NCBI GenBank assembly: GCA_026874595.1 | Contig: CM049318.1 | Span: 12,817,241-12,881,240, forward strand | Reading direction: 5' to 3' | Length of the DNA: 64,000 bases | Source of the DNA: Sipunculus nudus | Lineage: Eukaryota > Annelida > Sipuncula > Golfingiida > Sipunculidae | Shown here: positions 23,135-38,100 of the stretch, piece after piece | Position numbering within the stretch: position 1 is the stretch's first letter | Layout of the letters: every line of letters starts with the position of its first letter | The notes under the pieces: model-generated | Told to the model about the DNA's origin: nothing | The model's input: only the letters and a program-made list of their open reading frames with translations | The model's database searches: none | Made by a program: the position numbers and the translations under genes

Positions 23135-26100
23135 CTGGAAAAATGTGCAAGAACTGTCATCATATGTTTTCAGTATGTTTGATGAGTGATCAGTTTATAT
23201 ATATATATATAAAGTAAAATATACAAACTATGATAAATAACACTTTAACCAAATCTAATGAATCTAAGCAACAGTGATTGAGGAAGATACCAGTGACAGA
23301 CATTAAAAATAAATGTTAATGAGATCAGAGCAAAATGAAATAACAGCAGTGATAACAGTGTCAATACAAACAATACAAATTAAAGAAAGGAAGGGGGTAG
23401 TGGCCACTTATAAAAAGACAAAAAAAAAAGCATGAAAATATGTGTGATTAGTGTGGTAAAACCTGGTACCAGAATAGTAGGTAATGGAGGCTATATTAAG
23501 GAATGATTTAAATGTAATGACAGTGTATTCAGAGTTGAGATAAAAAGGGAAAACCATAAATCTTTATTAGTTCATTCAATTAAATAAAATAAATTACCAT
23601 TTAAATTCACTCACCTTCTTGTATCCCACAACTTGAGCAGGCCATCATAGGAACCTGATATAAACTGGTGCTCGTGTGTCTGTGACCAGGAAACTGATGA
23701 TACCCATGCAGTGTGTGAGGTGAATGTACACTTGACAACAGCGCCATCTATCAGACAAGAAAGGTACTACTGATAACACTCAGTCTCATCTGACATAGTT
23801 TAAAAATTATAAAAAGATATGCTAAAAGTCAGCTGGAAAACAAACTTATAGCTGGTAATCAAGGGTGAAATATGCACGGTGGTGTGATGTAAATATGACA
23901 TTTTAAAGGTGTTTTTTGTACCTCAAAACTCTACAACAAAAGGACTAGAGACTATATCATTTATCATCCTTAAACAAACTTCAGTTTAGGGACTTTATCA
24001 GGTATCATCTGCAAACTGCTAAATTTCAGTTGTAGATTTGAAGCATGTGCAATGACTGGAATGCAGATGTTATTGTTCCCTTATGGTCTTACATGTATCT
24101 GAGCCTGCAATTTTAATTGACATACATTCATCAGAATAATTAATTTGACAAATCAGTAAAATTCAGGGATGGCATTTATGACATAGGCCATATCTGAATA
24201 TATGAACAAATTTAACGACTGAGAATAATGATTTGATATCACAGTGATCGATATTAGAATATTCAACAGAAGCTGTCACAGGCTGAATATTTTTAGTCTA
24301 TACAGTTTCAATTTAAATGTGTGAAAGAGACATCCATACATCAGGCACGGTATACAGATAGTGCAGTGCTCCCCATAGCTTATTTCACTTGAACAGTCTG
24401 CAGACGTAAAACTAAAATCTGATTTATAAATATTTAAAATTCCATGTCTGCTTTCTGCCTGTGACTCTGAGGGCTTTCTAGAAATAATCATTGTGATCTT
24501 ATCACGGTAGCAAGTTTATTTTGATATCTTATGTCATCTGGATTAATACAATACACAAGTGATTTCATTGGAGATATTATGGTGAAGCATGTCTAGAAGC
24601 TATCACAGTGACTCTCACCTGTGATTCTTGGATCATACATGAGTACAAATTATCTCACTTGTGATTCTTGGATCATACAAGTGTACAAGTTCTCTCACCT
24701 GTGATTCTGGGATCATACGAGTGTACAAGTTCTCTCACCTGTGATTCTGGGATCATACAAGTGTACAAGTTCTCTCACCTGTGATTCTGGGATCATACGA
24801 GTGTACAAGTTCTCTCACCTGTGATTCTGGGATCATACATGAGTACAAATTATCTCACCTGTGATTCTGGGATCATACAAGTGTACAAGTTATCTCACTT
24901 GTGATTCTTGGATCATACATGAGTACAAATTACCTCACCTGTGATTCTTGGATCATACAAGTGTACAAGTTATCTCACTTGTGATTCTTGGATCATACAT
25001 GAGTACAAATTATCTCACCTGTGATTCTTGGATCATACAAGTGTACAAGTTCTCTCACCTGTGATTCTTGGATCATACATGAGTACAAATTATCTCACCT
25101 GTGATTCTTGGATCATACAAGTGTACAAGTTATCTCACTTGTGATTCTTGGATCATACAAGTGTACAAGTTCTCTCAACAGTGATTCTGGGATCATACAA
25201 GTGTACAAGTTCTCTCACCTGTGATTCTGGGATCATACAAGTGTACACGTTCTCTCACCTGTGATTCTGGGATCATACAAGTGTACAAGTTCTCTCACCT
25301 GTGATTCTGGGATCATACGAGTGTACAAGTTCTCTCACCTGTGATTCTGGGATCATACAAGTGTACACGTTCTCTCACCTGTGATTCTGGGATCATACAA
25401 GTGTACAAGTTCTCTCACCTGTGATTCTGGGATCATACAAGTGTACAAGTTCTCTCACTTGTGATTCTTGGATCATACAAGTTCTCTCACCTGTGATTCT
25501 GGGATCCTATAAGTGTACAAGTTCTCTCACCTGTGATTCTGGGATCGTACATTCGTACATGTCTATCTGATGAAGCCGCTACCAACAATCCACACTTCGG
25601 TGAATAGGCCACATCTAGGTAAACCTTAGAACCGTTCTGAAAAGTACATTGTCAGACAATCATTAACTTAATATTTTCTTTACAGCAGAGTGCATTGTAT
25701 ATCCCCATCATTTATCTGAAATAACAAAATATTTAAAGCCTGAAAAAGTAATTGATTGGTTTAATAATTGCATAAACTGTCTTACTGAACACCTAACAAT
25801 GAATTTTTGCAGACCAGTTATACTGATCTGTTTCTTCAGCCTGAAGATGAAGATACAAAAGCTTGGCTCGGGGGGGGGGGGGGGGAGGGGGGGGGGGTCC
25901 AGACATCCCCCCCTTTTTCATCCGCAGCAACTTTTTTAAAGGGTTTCAGACGAATATTGCAGCCTGGACCCCCCTTTTCTGGGCAAGGAGACTTTTTTTA
26001 AAGGTTTTTATTTTATTTTATTAAACCTTAAAATTATGATCACCAATAAGACCTCAATAAGATTGTCACATTTCCGAGGTGATTGTCTAAGTGAGGTCTG

Positions 26101-29100
26101 ATATAAAGAACAAATCAGAATTGGGACCATGAAAACATGGTAGTTATTTTGAGCTGGTCACTAAACTTAGGTGGTCATTAGACAAGTTTTACTGTATATA
26201 CTATGGTTGCCTTTTTTATCCCCGAGGGTTTATATTTTGTGAAATTTGTGAATGGGAAATAATCACATATATGAAACCCTCAGGAATAAGATGCCTCATA
26301 CACTTAATTAAACAAGAGGAGATGGCACTAAAGGATTACTATAGTCCATTTCACCACCTGCTGTCCACCTGTTTTTTGTAGATGATTTACTTAAAAGTAT
26401 AAACAACATACGGAAGTGACAAACTAATATGGCAGTTTAGAATTTTACAATAAATCCCCCGTTTTAGTCTCTTTATCATGATCTGGCATATATGGTGTGT
26501 CCCTCCATAAGTAGCCATCTTTGTTTTAGCTGGTTATATATTTTTTAGAGTGTTTACATGAGATCATCCAATCAGCAGCTGTCAGTTGAGGCTGTTTTTC
26601 CATGTGACCAATGACCTTGACCGCCATAAGTGGGTCTGATATGTTGTAAAATGTAGACTGATTTCTCATATTTTCAGAAAATTCTGTTACTTAAATAAGG
26701 CATAAGGTAGGAAATTAGTTACCTTGTTGAAAATTAGGTTCTGTTATCCTCTACACTATAATTGTTTCCCTTGAAATGTACTAATAAAAATTTTCATAGC
26801 AAAAAATGGGTGGACATGAGGGGATGAAACAGACTATAGTATATGTCACATCTCTGAATACATGATTCATTAAACAGCAACCTAATCTGTGCATGGTATT
26901 GGTACCGGCCCATGCAAACACACTTTAATCATTATATAATATAAAGACAAACAGAAATAAATGAGATAGTGTGGGATATATGAATATGAAGCCAACCACA
27001 GTATGCTGATGTATCTACATGTGCAAGTATCTCTAAAATATTCATACATCTTAAAGCAGGCTTCACACAGTGTTGTTTTCTCAGATTTCTATCTTTTATC
27101 ATGATGAAATAATAATACCACAGCCTGCAGCAAATCACTAGCTACTACGGGATAGGAAATCACTGGAAATAACAGGAGTGTAAAGGATAAATGACTGAAA
27201 AAAAGATTAAGTGCTCTGTAAAAAAGCATAGTCTTCTTTAAAATAAAGAGTGAAAAAAAGTAAATTTAGTGGCAATTCCACACTTTTTTATCACAAACTG
27301 AACAAAGATGTGGTTTACATACTAAGTATAAGTATATATATATATCCCTCCAAAAGTTATAAACATTCATGGCATGTCCCCCATGACATGGAGAAAAGGG
27401 CATTGTGACACATGCTATACATTTGCATTTAGAAATATTGCAAAGTGTCCCATTCTTGTTCTAACTGTACTGTTAGAACAGGAGGGAAAAAGTATATATA
27501 ATTTTTTTTTACTGAAATAAAAGAGTAAAACACTAAAGTGCTGCACCTGATGAGGACTATCTTGTATTCACATACAATCAAAGGCCACAGCAAATAATGT
27601 AAAAATATTACAATCAAGAAAGTATCTGGATAAGTGGTATTTGAATTAAAACCCCCCATGAGTGCTTACAATGGTATATTTGTTTGCCCCCTGTATGAGA
27701 TCCCAAAACTTGATCGTGTGATCCCACGATGCCGTGCAGACCTCACCATCATCCATCCACAAGGCTGATGACACACCCTCCTTGTGACCTGACAGAGTCA
27801 TCAAAGGAACCTGAAATTGAAACATTCATGAATACAGTAACATCAACATGTGAAGATTCTGTCTTAATATTATCATTTAAAAGAAGATATATCAGAAGTA
27901 CAATAATAAAAAAACCCAGAGGACCAGAGGTTGAGTGCCTGCCAGAAATGATGTAAAATAGTCATATGAATGAGCACTGAAGAAGAAGAAGTGGAGCTAT
28001 TGTTTGTAAAGATAGGAGCAATATTGACAAAGTTATGAGGGAAATAAGATTTTGACATATTTTGATGACCTTGACCTTGAACCTTAACCTCTATAAAATA
28101 CACATACAGCTTCAAGAAATCTTTCCAATATACAAAACGTGCAAGTTACAAAGTGATTCTTGCAAAACTATGGCCTGAAGAATGCTATATGTCAAGTGCA
28201 AGAAACAGCAAGCATCCAAAATTTAGGACTACTGGCAAACAGACAGACATACTGACCAAGTGACACACTTGAGAAAACAGATGACTAGATAATCTGATGG
28301 AGAAGGTGAAGAAGAAGAAAATGAGCTATACTTTGAAAAATCACTTTCTAGATATTAGTATACAACATAAGATATACCATTTTCAAAAGGAATCCTGCAA
28401 AACTGTGGCCTGTAGAATGGTCATTGTAAGATGCAAGAACCAGCAAGCAGCCAAAATTGAGGACTACTGACAAACAGACATACTGACACAATGTGGAGAC
28501 CAGACAACGAGAACAGCTTATGGAAAAGACCCAGAGGAAGAAATTGAGCTTAAATTTGTGACGATAGGACTAACATTGATGAGTTAGGATGAAAATAAAA
28601 TATTTGTTTTATGATGACCCTGATCTTGACCTTTGACCTATACTGACCAAAAACAATAGGCTTCCAGGACTTTTGATTGTCTACCAACTGTTTAAGATTA
28701 AGCAGTTGCTGGAAAATTGTGGCCTGTAGAGTGGACAAAGACAAACAGACAAACATAAGGAACTGACCAACATGCTTGCTGAAATTTTTATTCCAGCAAA
28801 AAGCTTTATGGAATTTCCTGAATTACTTTATGAAACTGTTGCTAGCCAGTGTTTGTGTCCAGTATTGTGAATGCAGAATATTTTGTGGGTATATGAATCT
28901 AAAAAGTATTTTGTTTTAATCTGACTTCAGATCTACTGAGAGCAAGCCTTTGTAAACTGATGGAACACCTTGCTTACATTTATTAGAAATAAATCAGTTT
29001 GGTGGCATTTTAAGATCTAACAGCTACATAAATATGTTGTCACATCTCATAATACAGGCTCCCATGCATTGAGTGCAGAAGTCTTGATTTCAGAATCATG

Positions 29101-32100
29101 TAATGGGTGAGAACTACTGGAAATGGAGTACATGATCATGAGTACACCTGTCTGCACCAGTAATGAGTGTGTTCATTCTGTGTGATGTTGCCTCTCTTAC
29201 TTACAGCCTACCATGTTTTATGCTTGTTAATGTGTTGGATTAAGCATGATTGCAAAACAGATATACCTTTGTTGGGACCTTTGCGGTATCCGTCTTTTTT
29301 CGTTTTTGTGACTGTGTATCAGCATCTGCTCCCTGGTCAGCTGACTGCTCTGAAAACAAAAACCAGAAACCTCAACATATGAAGAGTATTCTTCTACCAA
29401 AGATTTTTTATCCAAAGTACCTGCAATATTTTTAGTCAAAACCCAACTAAAATAACCAATATCTTCAACAGGATGTCAGCAGAAGTTTCAAACACAGAGG
29501 AATTAAAATTTTGTTTCTATATCATATGGCTTTTGATGAGTTCCAAGATTAGTCAACTTTACTCTGACAGAAAGTCGAGTTCCTACAAATAAAACATATA
29601 GTAATACTCAATGCTTTATTAGATTTATTTTGCAAAGTCAAACCAAAAAACAAGTGACCCATGGGTCATGAAGCTCAGCTGAATTGGAAGATTCGCAAAA
29701 GGAAATTTTTTCATCTAAATGGTAGTATATACCTATTCAACTGAAGCATCAAAAAGATTAACCAACAGGCCAAGATTGTATCTGTATTTATATATCTCAA
29801 AAATAGAGAAAAAATGCGTAAACTTTAAAAAAAAATACAGGAGGCTCCACCAGTCTGCAGAAACTAATAAAGGCACTTTATGGTCAATATCCATGCAAAG
29901 AATCATGGTGATTTCTGCATTAGTTGTTCAGATACTTCAGCTTTTGTATCAAATTTTCCATTATTCTGAGAGATACTTGGAAGTCCTATATGGATATGGG
30001 TAACAGAGACCTAATTTCAGGTTTCCACAGACACTTTTCATGGGCCTCCTCGCATGACAAGAATGAAGATTCTAGGTCCAGTTGTTACAATTTGTGCCAC
30101 ATTAACAGATGACAGCATCCTTAAAGGTCTCAAAAATAGAGAAAAATATTTGAAAAATTGAATGAAATATAGGTGGCACCACCAGTCTGCAGAAACTGAT
30201 GAAACACTCCATAATCAATATCCATGCAAAGAATTATGGTGATCTCTGCATTAGTTGTTCAGATACTTCAGCTTTTGTATCAAATTGTCCATTATTCTGA
30301 GGGATACTTCGGAGTGCCATAGCTCAAAGGATATGGATAACAAAGACCTAATTTCAGGTTTCCACAGACACTTTTCATTATCTCCTTGCATGACAAGAAT
30401 AAAGATTCTAGGTCCAGTTGTAATGATTTGTACCCTGTTAACAGATGTTCATATCTTAAAGGTATCAAAAATAGAGAAAAAATTCATAAAAAAAACCCAG
30501 ACAAATACAGGTGGTGCCACCAGTCTGCAGAAACTGATGAAACACTCCATGATCAATATCCATGCAAACAATTATGGTGATCTCTGCATTAGTCATTCAG
30601 ATACTTCAGCTTTTGTATCAAATGGTCCATTATTCTGAGCTGTAATTTGGAGTGCCATAGCTCAAAGGATATGAGTAACAGAGACCTAATTTCAGGTTTC
30701 CATGGAGACTTTTCATGGGTCTCTCAGTGTGTCAAGAATGAAGATTCTATGTCTAGTCTTTACGATTTGTGCCCTGTTAACAGATGTTCACATTTTTAAA
30801 GGTATAAAAAAAAAGAGAAAAAAATCATAAAAATCGAAAAATACAGATGGCCCCACCAGTCTGCAGGAACTGATGGAACATCTCATGATCAATATGTATG
30901 CCAAAAATCATGACCATTAGTGATGTAGTTAATGAGATATTGAAATTTTTGTATGATATTTTTTACTATTCAGGGGGGTACTTTGGGGCCCCATAGCTCT
31001 AAGGATATGGGTAACAGAGACCTAATTACTAGTTTCCAAGGAGATTTTTCATGTACCTCTCAGAATTTCAAGTTACAAGATTCCAGGTCCAGTGGTTACG
31101 ATTTGTGCCTGGTAAACGCACGGACAGTCAGACCATGGACAGAGTGTTCGCTATAGCTCAGATGACTTACAGTCAGCTGAGGTAATGAGACACAGACAGT
31201 ATTAAACACAGGTTAAAGTATAACCTCATTCAACTTTGCAGCTGGATAAAGTGATATTGCTTTACTTTGTTTTCAGACTTTGTGTGTTTGTTCAGGTGTT
31301 TATTTTGTTGATTCCACACTCAATGACCTTTTTAAAATACAAGTTCAGTTAGTGCATTGTCAATCTGCTTATATAATCCACAAAAATCATTCTTTAATCC
31401 TGAACCCAGATGTGCGTACTTTGTTATCTGCTTTTCATCAATTGTAGTCTTGATACACAGACATCATTTAATAATTTGTTTATAGTCCCTTCATAATAAC
31501 AACATATTTCACATAACATAGCTTAAATGAGCTTTGAAAATTTAGATGAGAAGCAACTGCTCATGTCACCACATGTATGAGTGGATTAACTAACCATTCA
31601 TGAGATCTACACAGAGCTGCTTTAAGGTGGGATGTTGTAGATGGTAAAAAATTGTACACAGAAAAGTTTGATTATTGCTCCATTTATTTTTATGCAAACA
31701 TTGATTTGTCCATGGTAGGTAGTATGCCGAACCTTGATAACCTGAGTAAATACCCTGATTCTATTACCACCATTTTTTATTGTCCTGCAAATACTTTAGT
31801 ATATACTATCACAAATTTATACTGCATCAGCAGTCTATGCTCTGCAGCCACAATCTATGCACTGACAGCCAAGTAAACACAGCTTAAAGGCACCTTTTTA
31901 CATGCCATGTATGTTGAATATCCATAAAATGTAGTGTTGTTATCTTAAAATATTAAGGTAACTGTTATTGTTTGTTCTGAAACCATTTGCTTACTCCTGT
32001 ACATAAGTGTAGAATAGCTTACAGTGGCAAAAAAACAAACACTACATGTATGCCACCTTTGGGCTATACTGATAATCTTCACCTATCAAGAATTTTTAAG

Positions 32101-35100
32101 CTTCCAACTGATGATTTTCTATATTTCTTTTTTTCTCATTTTTCTTATCTTTGTTTGGAAGTTGTGCCTATGGAAGTTCAACCTCTGGTCATGTAGTCAT
32201 GATATTTGGTAAACCGACACATGGACTGTGTTTACTAACACCAAGAACCATAACATGAGAAAAAACAGATTACTTGACATATCCACCACAGCCCAATTGT
32301 TCCGCCTTTTTAACTAATCATTATAATGAGCCCCCAAAACACTCCCTCACAGAAAGTCTTCCATGTCTATTGTAGCCAGAGCTGTTTAGAACATGCTCTG
32401 TTAAATTATGCAAATTTGTTTTTGTCACATGATTGACATTTTACAATGTTTATGGTCACCTGATTGGTTGCTCATTAGTCCAATGCATATGATTATTCAT
32501 TAAATGAATATGCGATAAGGTCACATAGAGTTCATGGATAGGTCAACTGAACATGGGAAGTCAGGATGGTTAGGCTGGGAAACTTTTGCATTCAGCCAAC
32601 ATGAAAAAATAAAGTGAGATAAGGCCAAAAAAAGTAAAAGGTATGGTTCTCAGGCACCGCCCGCGTCAATTTTAAACCCCCTATTTCAATAGAAACTTAC
32701 CAATTTTGAGCTTCAGCTGCTCGGACATTTCTTTAAAGATAATAAAATCATACAATTTTGATTAAATTTGCTTTGTTATGTAGAGCTTTTACTTGTTAAG
32801 CAGTAATAAATCTGTTATTATCATGCTTTTTCCTTATCATTTGACACTTTTATTGAAACATACAAAAAAAATAAAAAAAAGCCCACCCGCTTTGATTTCT
32901 GAAAAAAAAGTGCCTGGGAAACTTTTTTTTTTGGCCTACTACACATATTAATATACATGTTTATGTACCTTCAACTGACTCTGTGACTATAGAGGAGTGA
33001 CCTACCTGCTGACCAGATCTTCAACATCTTGTCCCAAGATCCAGTACAAAACTGAAAGAAAATTACTAAGTTTAAATTGTCTGAAAAATTACGGCTAATT
33101 CTCCAATAACTGCTGTTTCACTGATCCAGCAGTTTGTTAGATATATCATAGCAATGCACTTGAGCTAGTGGATAATGCCACTGCATATATATGTTTGTTG
33201 TACTGAAAAAGAAGAGTATACTGTATGAATGACGTACATTCTTTGAACATTAGCTGTGATCCTAGAGTTTACAGAAATTATACTGAAATGATGCACCAAT
33301 TAATCATGTTAAAGCTCATTTGCTGATGTTGATAACTGTTCCAGCTCAAACAACTTCAACAGTTCTGTTAAAAATAAATTAGATATATATCTGATGTAAC
33401 AACCCAAGATATTCATATATTTGTGTGTCTGTTTCTATCAAATAATGTAAGAAGGAAACAAAGCTTTCAGTATAAAATAGGCATTTTTAGTTATTAATTA
33501 TCATGTGTACCTAAAGTCATACCTTTGCTCCTTTGGAATCTACAGCTACACAGTCCACGCTACCAGCATGGCCACGACACATGTTTAAACATTCTACAGA
33601 ATTGGTATCTTTGTTCCACTGCCATATAAGGGCTGTCTGGTCATGTGATCCTGTCACAAACTTCCTAGAATTCTCAGCATTCTCTAAAAATATAAAATAC
33701 AACAGTTTTAAAAGAGTTGTCCTCCTTTGTCATTCTGCTATGTAATAGTGGTCATGTAGGATGATGTACCTATCACAAATTACCCAGATTTCTCTTCACT
33801 CTGTGAAAACCATGAAACTGTGGTATGTGAGTAAAATATAAGCAACTTATTATAGAATATACATTGAATGACAAACAGTTTATAGCAAATAACTACATCA
33901 CTGAAAGTATGTCAACATAGACAAAGCTATCCACTGTTACGCAATTTTTACTTTCAAATGATACTGCAAGACTTGAGCAATGCTAAATTAGAAACTTTAA
34001 TTGTAATACCTGCATTTCATACACAAATAAAACACACTGACAGTAACATGAATGTGAAGTGTAGTTTTAAAGCTTCTGTAGTTGTAACTGGAAAGGAAAT
34101 AATGTTTTAACAGAATGTGATTTGAACCGATTGGCTAATGTCTATTCCAAAGCTGTGATTAAATCTTTGTGATCTTGAATCTTTGAATGCGATACATTAT
34201 TAAAACAAGGGACCCATGGGTCACGGCGCTCAGCTGAAGTTTGAAATTTTTGCAAATGCAAAATATACAAAATATTCTATTGCAATGCTTTTCATTTATA
34301 TGAGAATATGAGAAGCTAAGAGGAAAGTGGCCCTCCTACTTGGATATAGTAAAGTTCTAAATATATGATTGCAAACTAATACTCTGACAAGACTGTCATG
34401 AAAACAGTAAAAGTTTTGAGATACTGTGATGCATATTAAATTTACAGATGGACAGGCAAGTGGACAGAATGGACTAATACCTTTATTTCACTTTCAAGGG
34501 AATAATGCATTTAAGTTTATATATAAGCCTATATTTTAGCATATCCACTTCCATTAAAAGTTTTTATCTGAATCATTTTTTTTTATTTACAAGTTTTATA
34601 AATTTTTAATTAAAAAAAACTGAAAATATTAGTAAAAATATTAGAATTGTTGCAAAAGTTGCAATCATTATATATCCAGAGTAAAAAAACTGAAAATATA
34701 AGTTAAAATATTAGAATTGTTGCAAAAGTTGCAATCATTATATATCCAGAGTGTAGCTCATATTGGGTCATATTATGCATACACATATATTTTATTATTT
34801 TTAAATCACAAATGTTTAAGCTGAATTTAAAAGAAAATAATGCCACAACATGGCAACTACAAGATTATTCCTTGAATCACTATTAAAATGTTTTGCACAT
34901 TGGAGTTTTCAGTACATGCTTAATTCTATTCATCAAGACAAAATAAAAGATTCAGTAAATTTGATAAAATAAAACATATTTTCAAATTAAGTATACACAC
35001 TGTTGGTTGAATGAGGGACAAACAACTTCATTGTGCTAATTACTATCTCAGCTTTAATTTATTACTGGAATTAATAGTCAATTTCACACCTGGTGAAGTT

Positions 35101-38100
35101 TTTACTCTTCTGAAGTAAGGAATTACTTATCTGATGAACATCCACACTTTCATAGCAATACACCACTTTGTGGACACAATTAAATGTGCACTTTAATCAT
35201 TGTAACCCTGGTGGTACAATACAAAATTTAAAATGTAACATAGCCTAGAATAAGAATAAATCAAATACAGAAAATAATAACATATTAACAATAATCATCT
35301 TGTTTATGCACCATCTGGTGGGGGGGGGGGGGGGGAGTGCAGGGCAGAGGGGAAGCCTGCTGGTAGTGGCCAAGCTGAGCCAAGGCAAGCTGCCCTGGGT
35401 GGCTTACATAATGCAAGTGAAGGCTGTACTACTAGGTGGGCTAGATGTAAACAACACTTGACATTGTGTATGAAAACTTGAATAAAAGCTACTCTTTTCA
35501 ATCAATTCCTTTGAAATTTCAGATTTTAAAAGATTAAATCCTTATGTATATATGCTGTGAAAATTAAATCAAACGTGCCATTGCCAAAGTTGGACAAAAT
35601 TTAAGGTATTGATTTTTTTATTTATGCAAATAACTTGAAAAATTTGCAAAATTCAGATCTAATTTTGGGTAAACAATTTAATCTTGATTAAATAAAGTTA
35701 TATTCCTGAAAAAAAAGTCTCTAGCTTCAGCAATTCTCATGTTAGGTGAGTAAATATATTTCCTGATTTTTTAAAAATTGCATTATATTTTGGCCCATAA
35801 CTTCAAAAAAATACCCAACACTGATCTAATTTTTTGTATGTTTATAGAAAATGTGTGGAAGAATATGAATACTAAATATGATCAAAAACAGATCATTGGT
35901 TTTGATATTAGGCAGCCTTGAAGTGTAACAATGGCTTTTTTATGGAAAACGGAGGTTTTCCTTAATATCTCGAAGGAACAAAGTTCTAATGACACAATTT
36001 TCGGTATGGTAGGAGATTTTGTGGACATCTTATGGTATGCAAAATTTTGGAATCGAAGTTCTAACGGTTTCAAAACGTGCCCTGTTAACGGACGGACGGC
36101 CGGACGACAGACAATGGACCACGACTATAGCTCAGATGACTTTAAGTCAGCTGAGCTAAAAAAGATGAAATTATCAGTATTCAGTCTTTGCCTAACAATG
36201 TTGCACTATGTTTCTCCAATATTTTATGATCAGTGTGTATGAAATATCCTTGTAAACCTTCCTTTTTTTTTATCGAAACAAAATTACATAAAGGCTTATA
36301 TTGAGTATATACACAAGGTTTGGGGGTTTTTTTATATTAAAAAAACATGTTTAATAGCGAAATTTGGAAATAAAGGAGATCAAGGGCATTGCAAATTTGA
36401 TGACTGATAGCTTGGATGGTTGATGTGAAACAGACAACAACATGAATTATAATGATATACGTGTAATTAACATTTATATTTTTATATAAGATCAAGTACA
36501 CATTTTATTTTCCCTTAAACAATTATAATTTTTCCTTAAAAACAGAAATTCTATGTCCGCACAAAGTATGCAGGTATTCGTGCTTTGTTAAACTTCTCAC
36601 CTGTTTTTAACCATGATACACATTTGACGGGGGCTGAGTGGCCTGGAATTGTTAGTAAACAACTGCCTGGCAGTTCCCATAGCCTCACTGTGTTGTCATA
36701 GCAACCACTGATTATACTAGAAAGAAACATAAGTAATATTAACATATACAGCAGGTACTCAGTATTGTTCCTGACTAAGAAAGCTCAGCTGTTTTACTCT
36801 GGTGGCTTCTCACATAGGGACTTGTTTGTGAAGTGATCTTATTTATTGAAATCTAAGGACTTACAGAAAACCTGACACACCAACACTTTGATGAAAGTCG
36901 GTTTTACCTGGTAATATTTAAGTATGTTCCACAAGAACCTTTAACACAAAACTTCAATGAAGGTGGGATATTTGACTTCACCACATTCAGTGCAAGGATG
37001 TTTTCCTAAATATTACAGTGGGGCTTCCAAAAGGCTCCTAGATTAAACTGAAATTTTACAGGAGGGCCCGACACAAAAATATTGGAATTTATAGGAAAAA
37101 AAAAAAAATACAGTAAATTAACATGACCCTCAGTTCTCCAAGTAGAACCTAAAGATTCGCTATTTGATTAAGATGGCTTTCCTTGTAATACTGCAACACT
37201 TATAGGTACAGTTCTACAAAAGAGATGCATGTTTCAATAAAAAGAAGTTTATAAAACTATAATTATTCGGTAATAACAGTAATAATTGAAACAGTTGTGC
37301 AATGAAAAAATGTAGGAAAATATAGGATATTATTGTCTAAATGCTGGAAAATATAGGAAACATAGGAGTCTGCATGAGCACTGTTACAGTTAAATGGCCT
37401 TCTTATTATACAAATGGAAAGACAAGATGATTATTTAAATATAACTTTTTCCCCATCAGCCTATTGAATATCAGATCTGCTATACAGAGAAAGCCAGAGG
37501 ATTTTCATGAAAGAAGGAAAACTTGATATTTTAAAGAAAAGGTATAATTATTAACTTAATGATTTATAAATAAAGAGACATCATTTTACACTCCTGATTT
37601 GAAGCATTTCATTTTTTTGTAATTGAATTAAGATGTTTTTGAATAAATTTGTAATCTGCAATGAGGGAATTACATAGTCATCCAAAAATTCATAGTTTTT
37701 AATGGAACATAATGGAACAGTGGTAAATACATCAGTTTTATGTAATAATTAAAACACTCACTGTTGGCCGGCAGCATGGACACAGGACACCCAGTCATCA
37801 TGTAACAGACTGTCCACAGGTCGAGGTGCTGGGTGCTGTTCAATATACTCAATCTCCACAACAGTTTCCTTGAAAACAGCAAACAGCATGTTAGTAAGAA
37901 ATGCATAGATTTATGGTCAAACACATATACATTGGTTCTTAATGTTATTTTGTAGTGTTTTTAGCCCTGTGCATACTAATTAATGCAAGGGTGTTGTTTT
38001 GCTCTGTTCTGTGCAAGTGTATCCAAAGGATTGTCGACAAAAGTTTAAAAGCTTTCAATGATTTTTTTTTACAAAAGTTTGTAGTTTGGACAACTTAGGC

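Larger units (their letters stand above)
33684..36600 (-). other. WDR12 intron 5, repeat-filled
   Basis: Contains the left-end motif of the GCTCAGCTGA family (34206-34245), a 70-bp tandem duplication (34620-34752), a poly-G run (~35321) and a family body copy (35526-36157). No exon seen. Confidence 0.6.

Noticed and set aside
24612-25530. CRISPR-like regular repeats
   Set aside because: Units are head to tail with no unique spacers, and they copy a eukaryotic exon-intron junction.
27975-28770. TGACCT motifs as nuclear-receptor enhancers
   Set aside because: They are part of a diverged tandem repeat inside an intron; no evidence beyond the motif.
30255-30638. 127-codon open frame
   Set aside because: Runs through the 330-bp tandem repeat; similar short frames recur in each unit by sequence identity, not coding.
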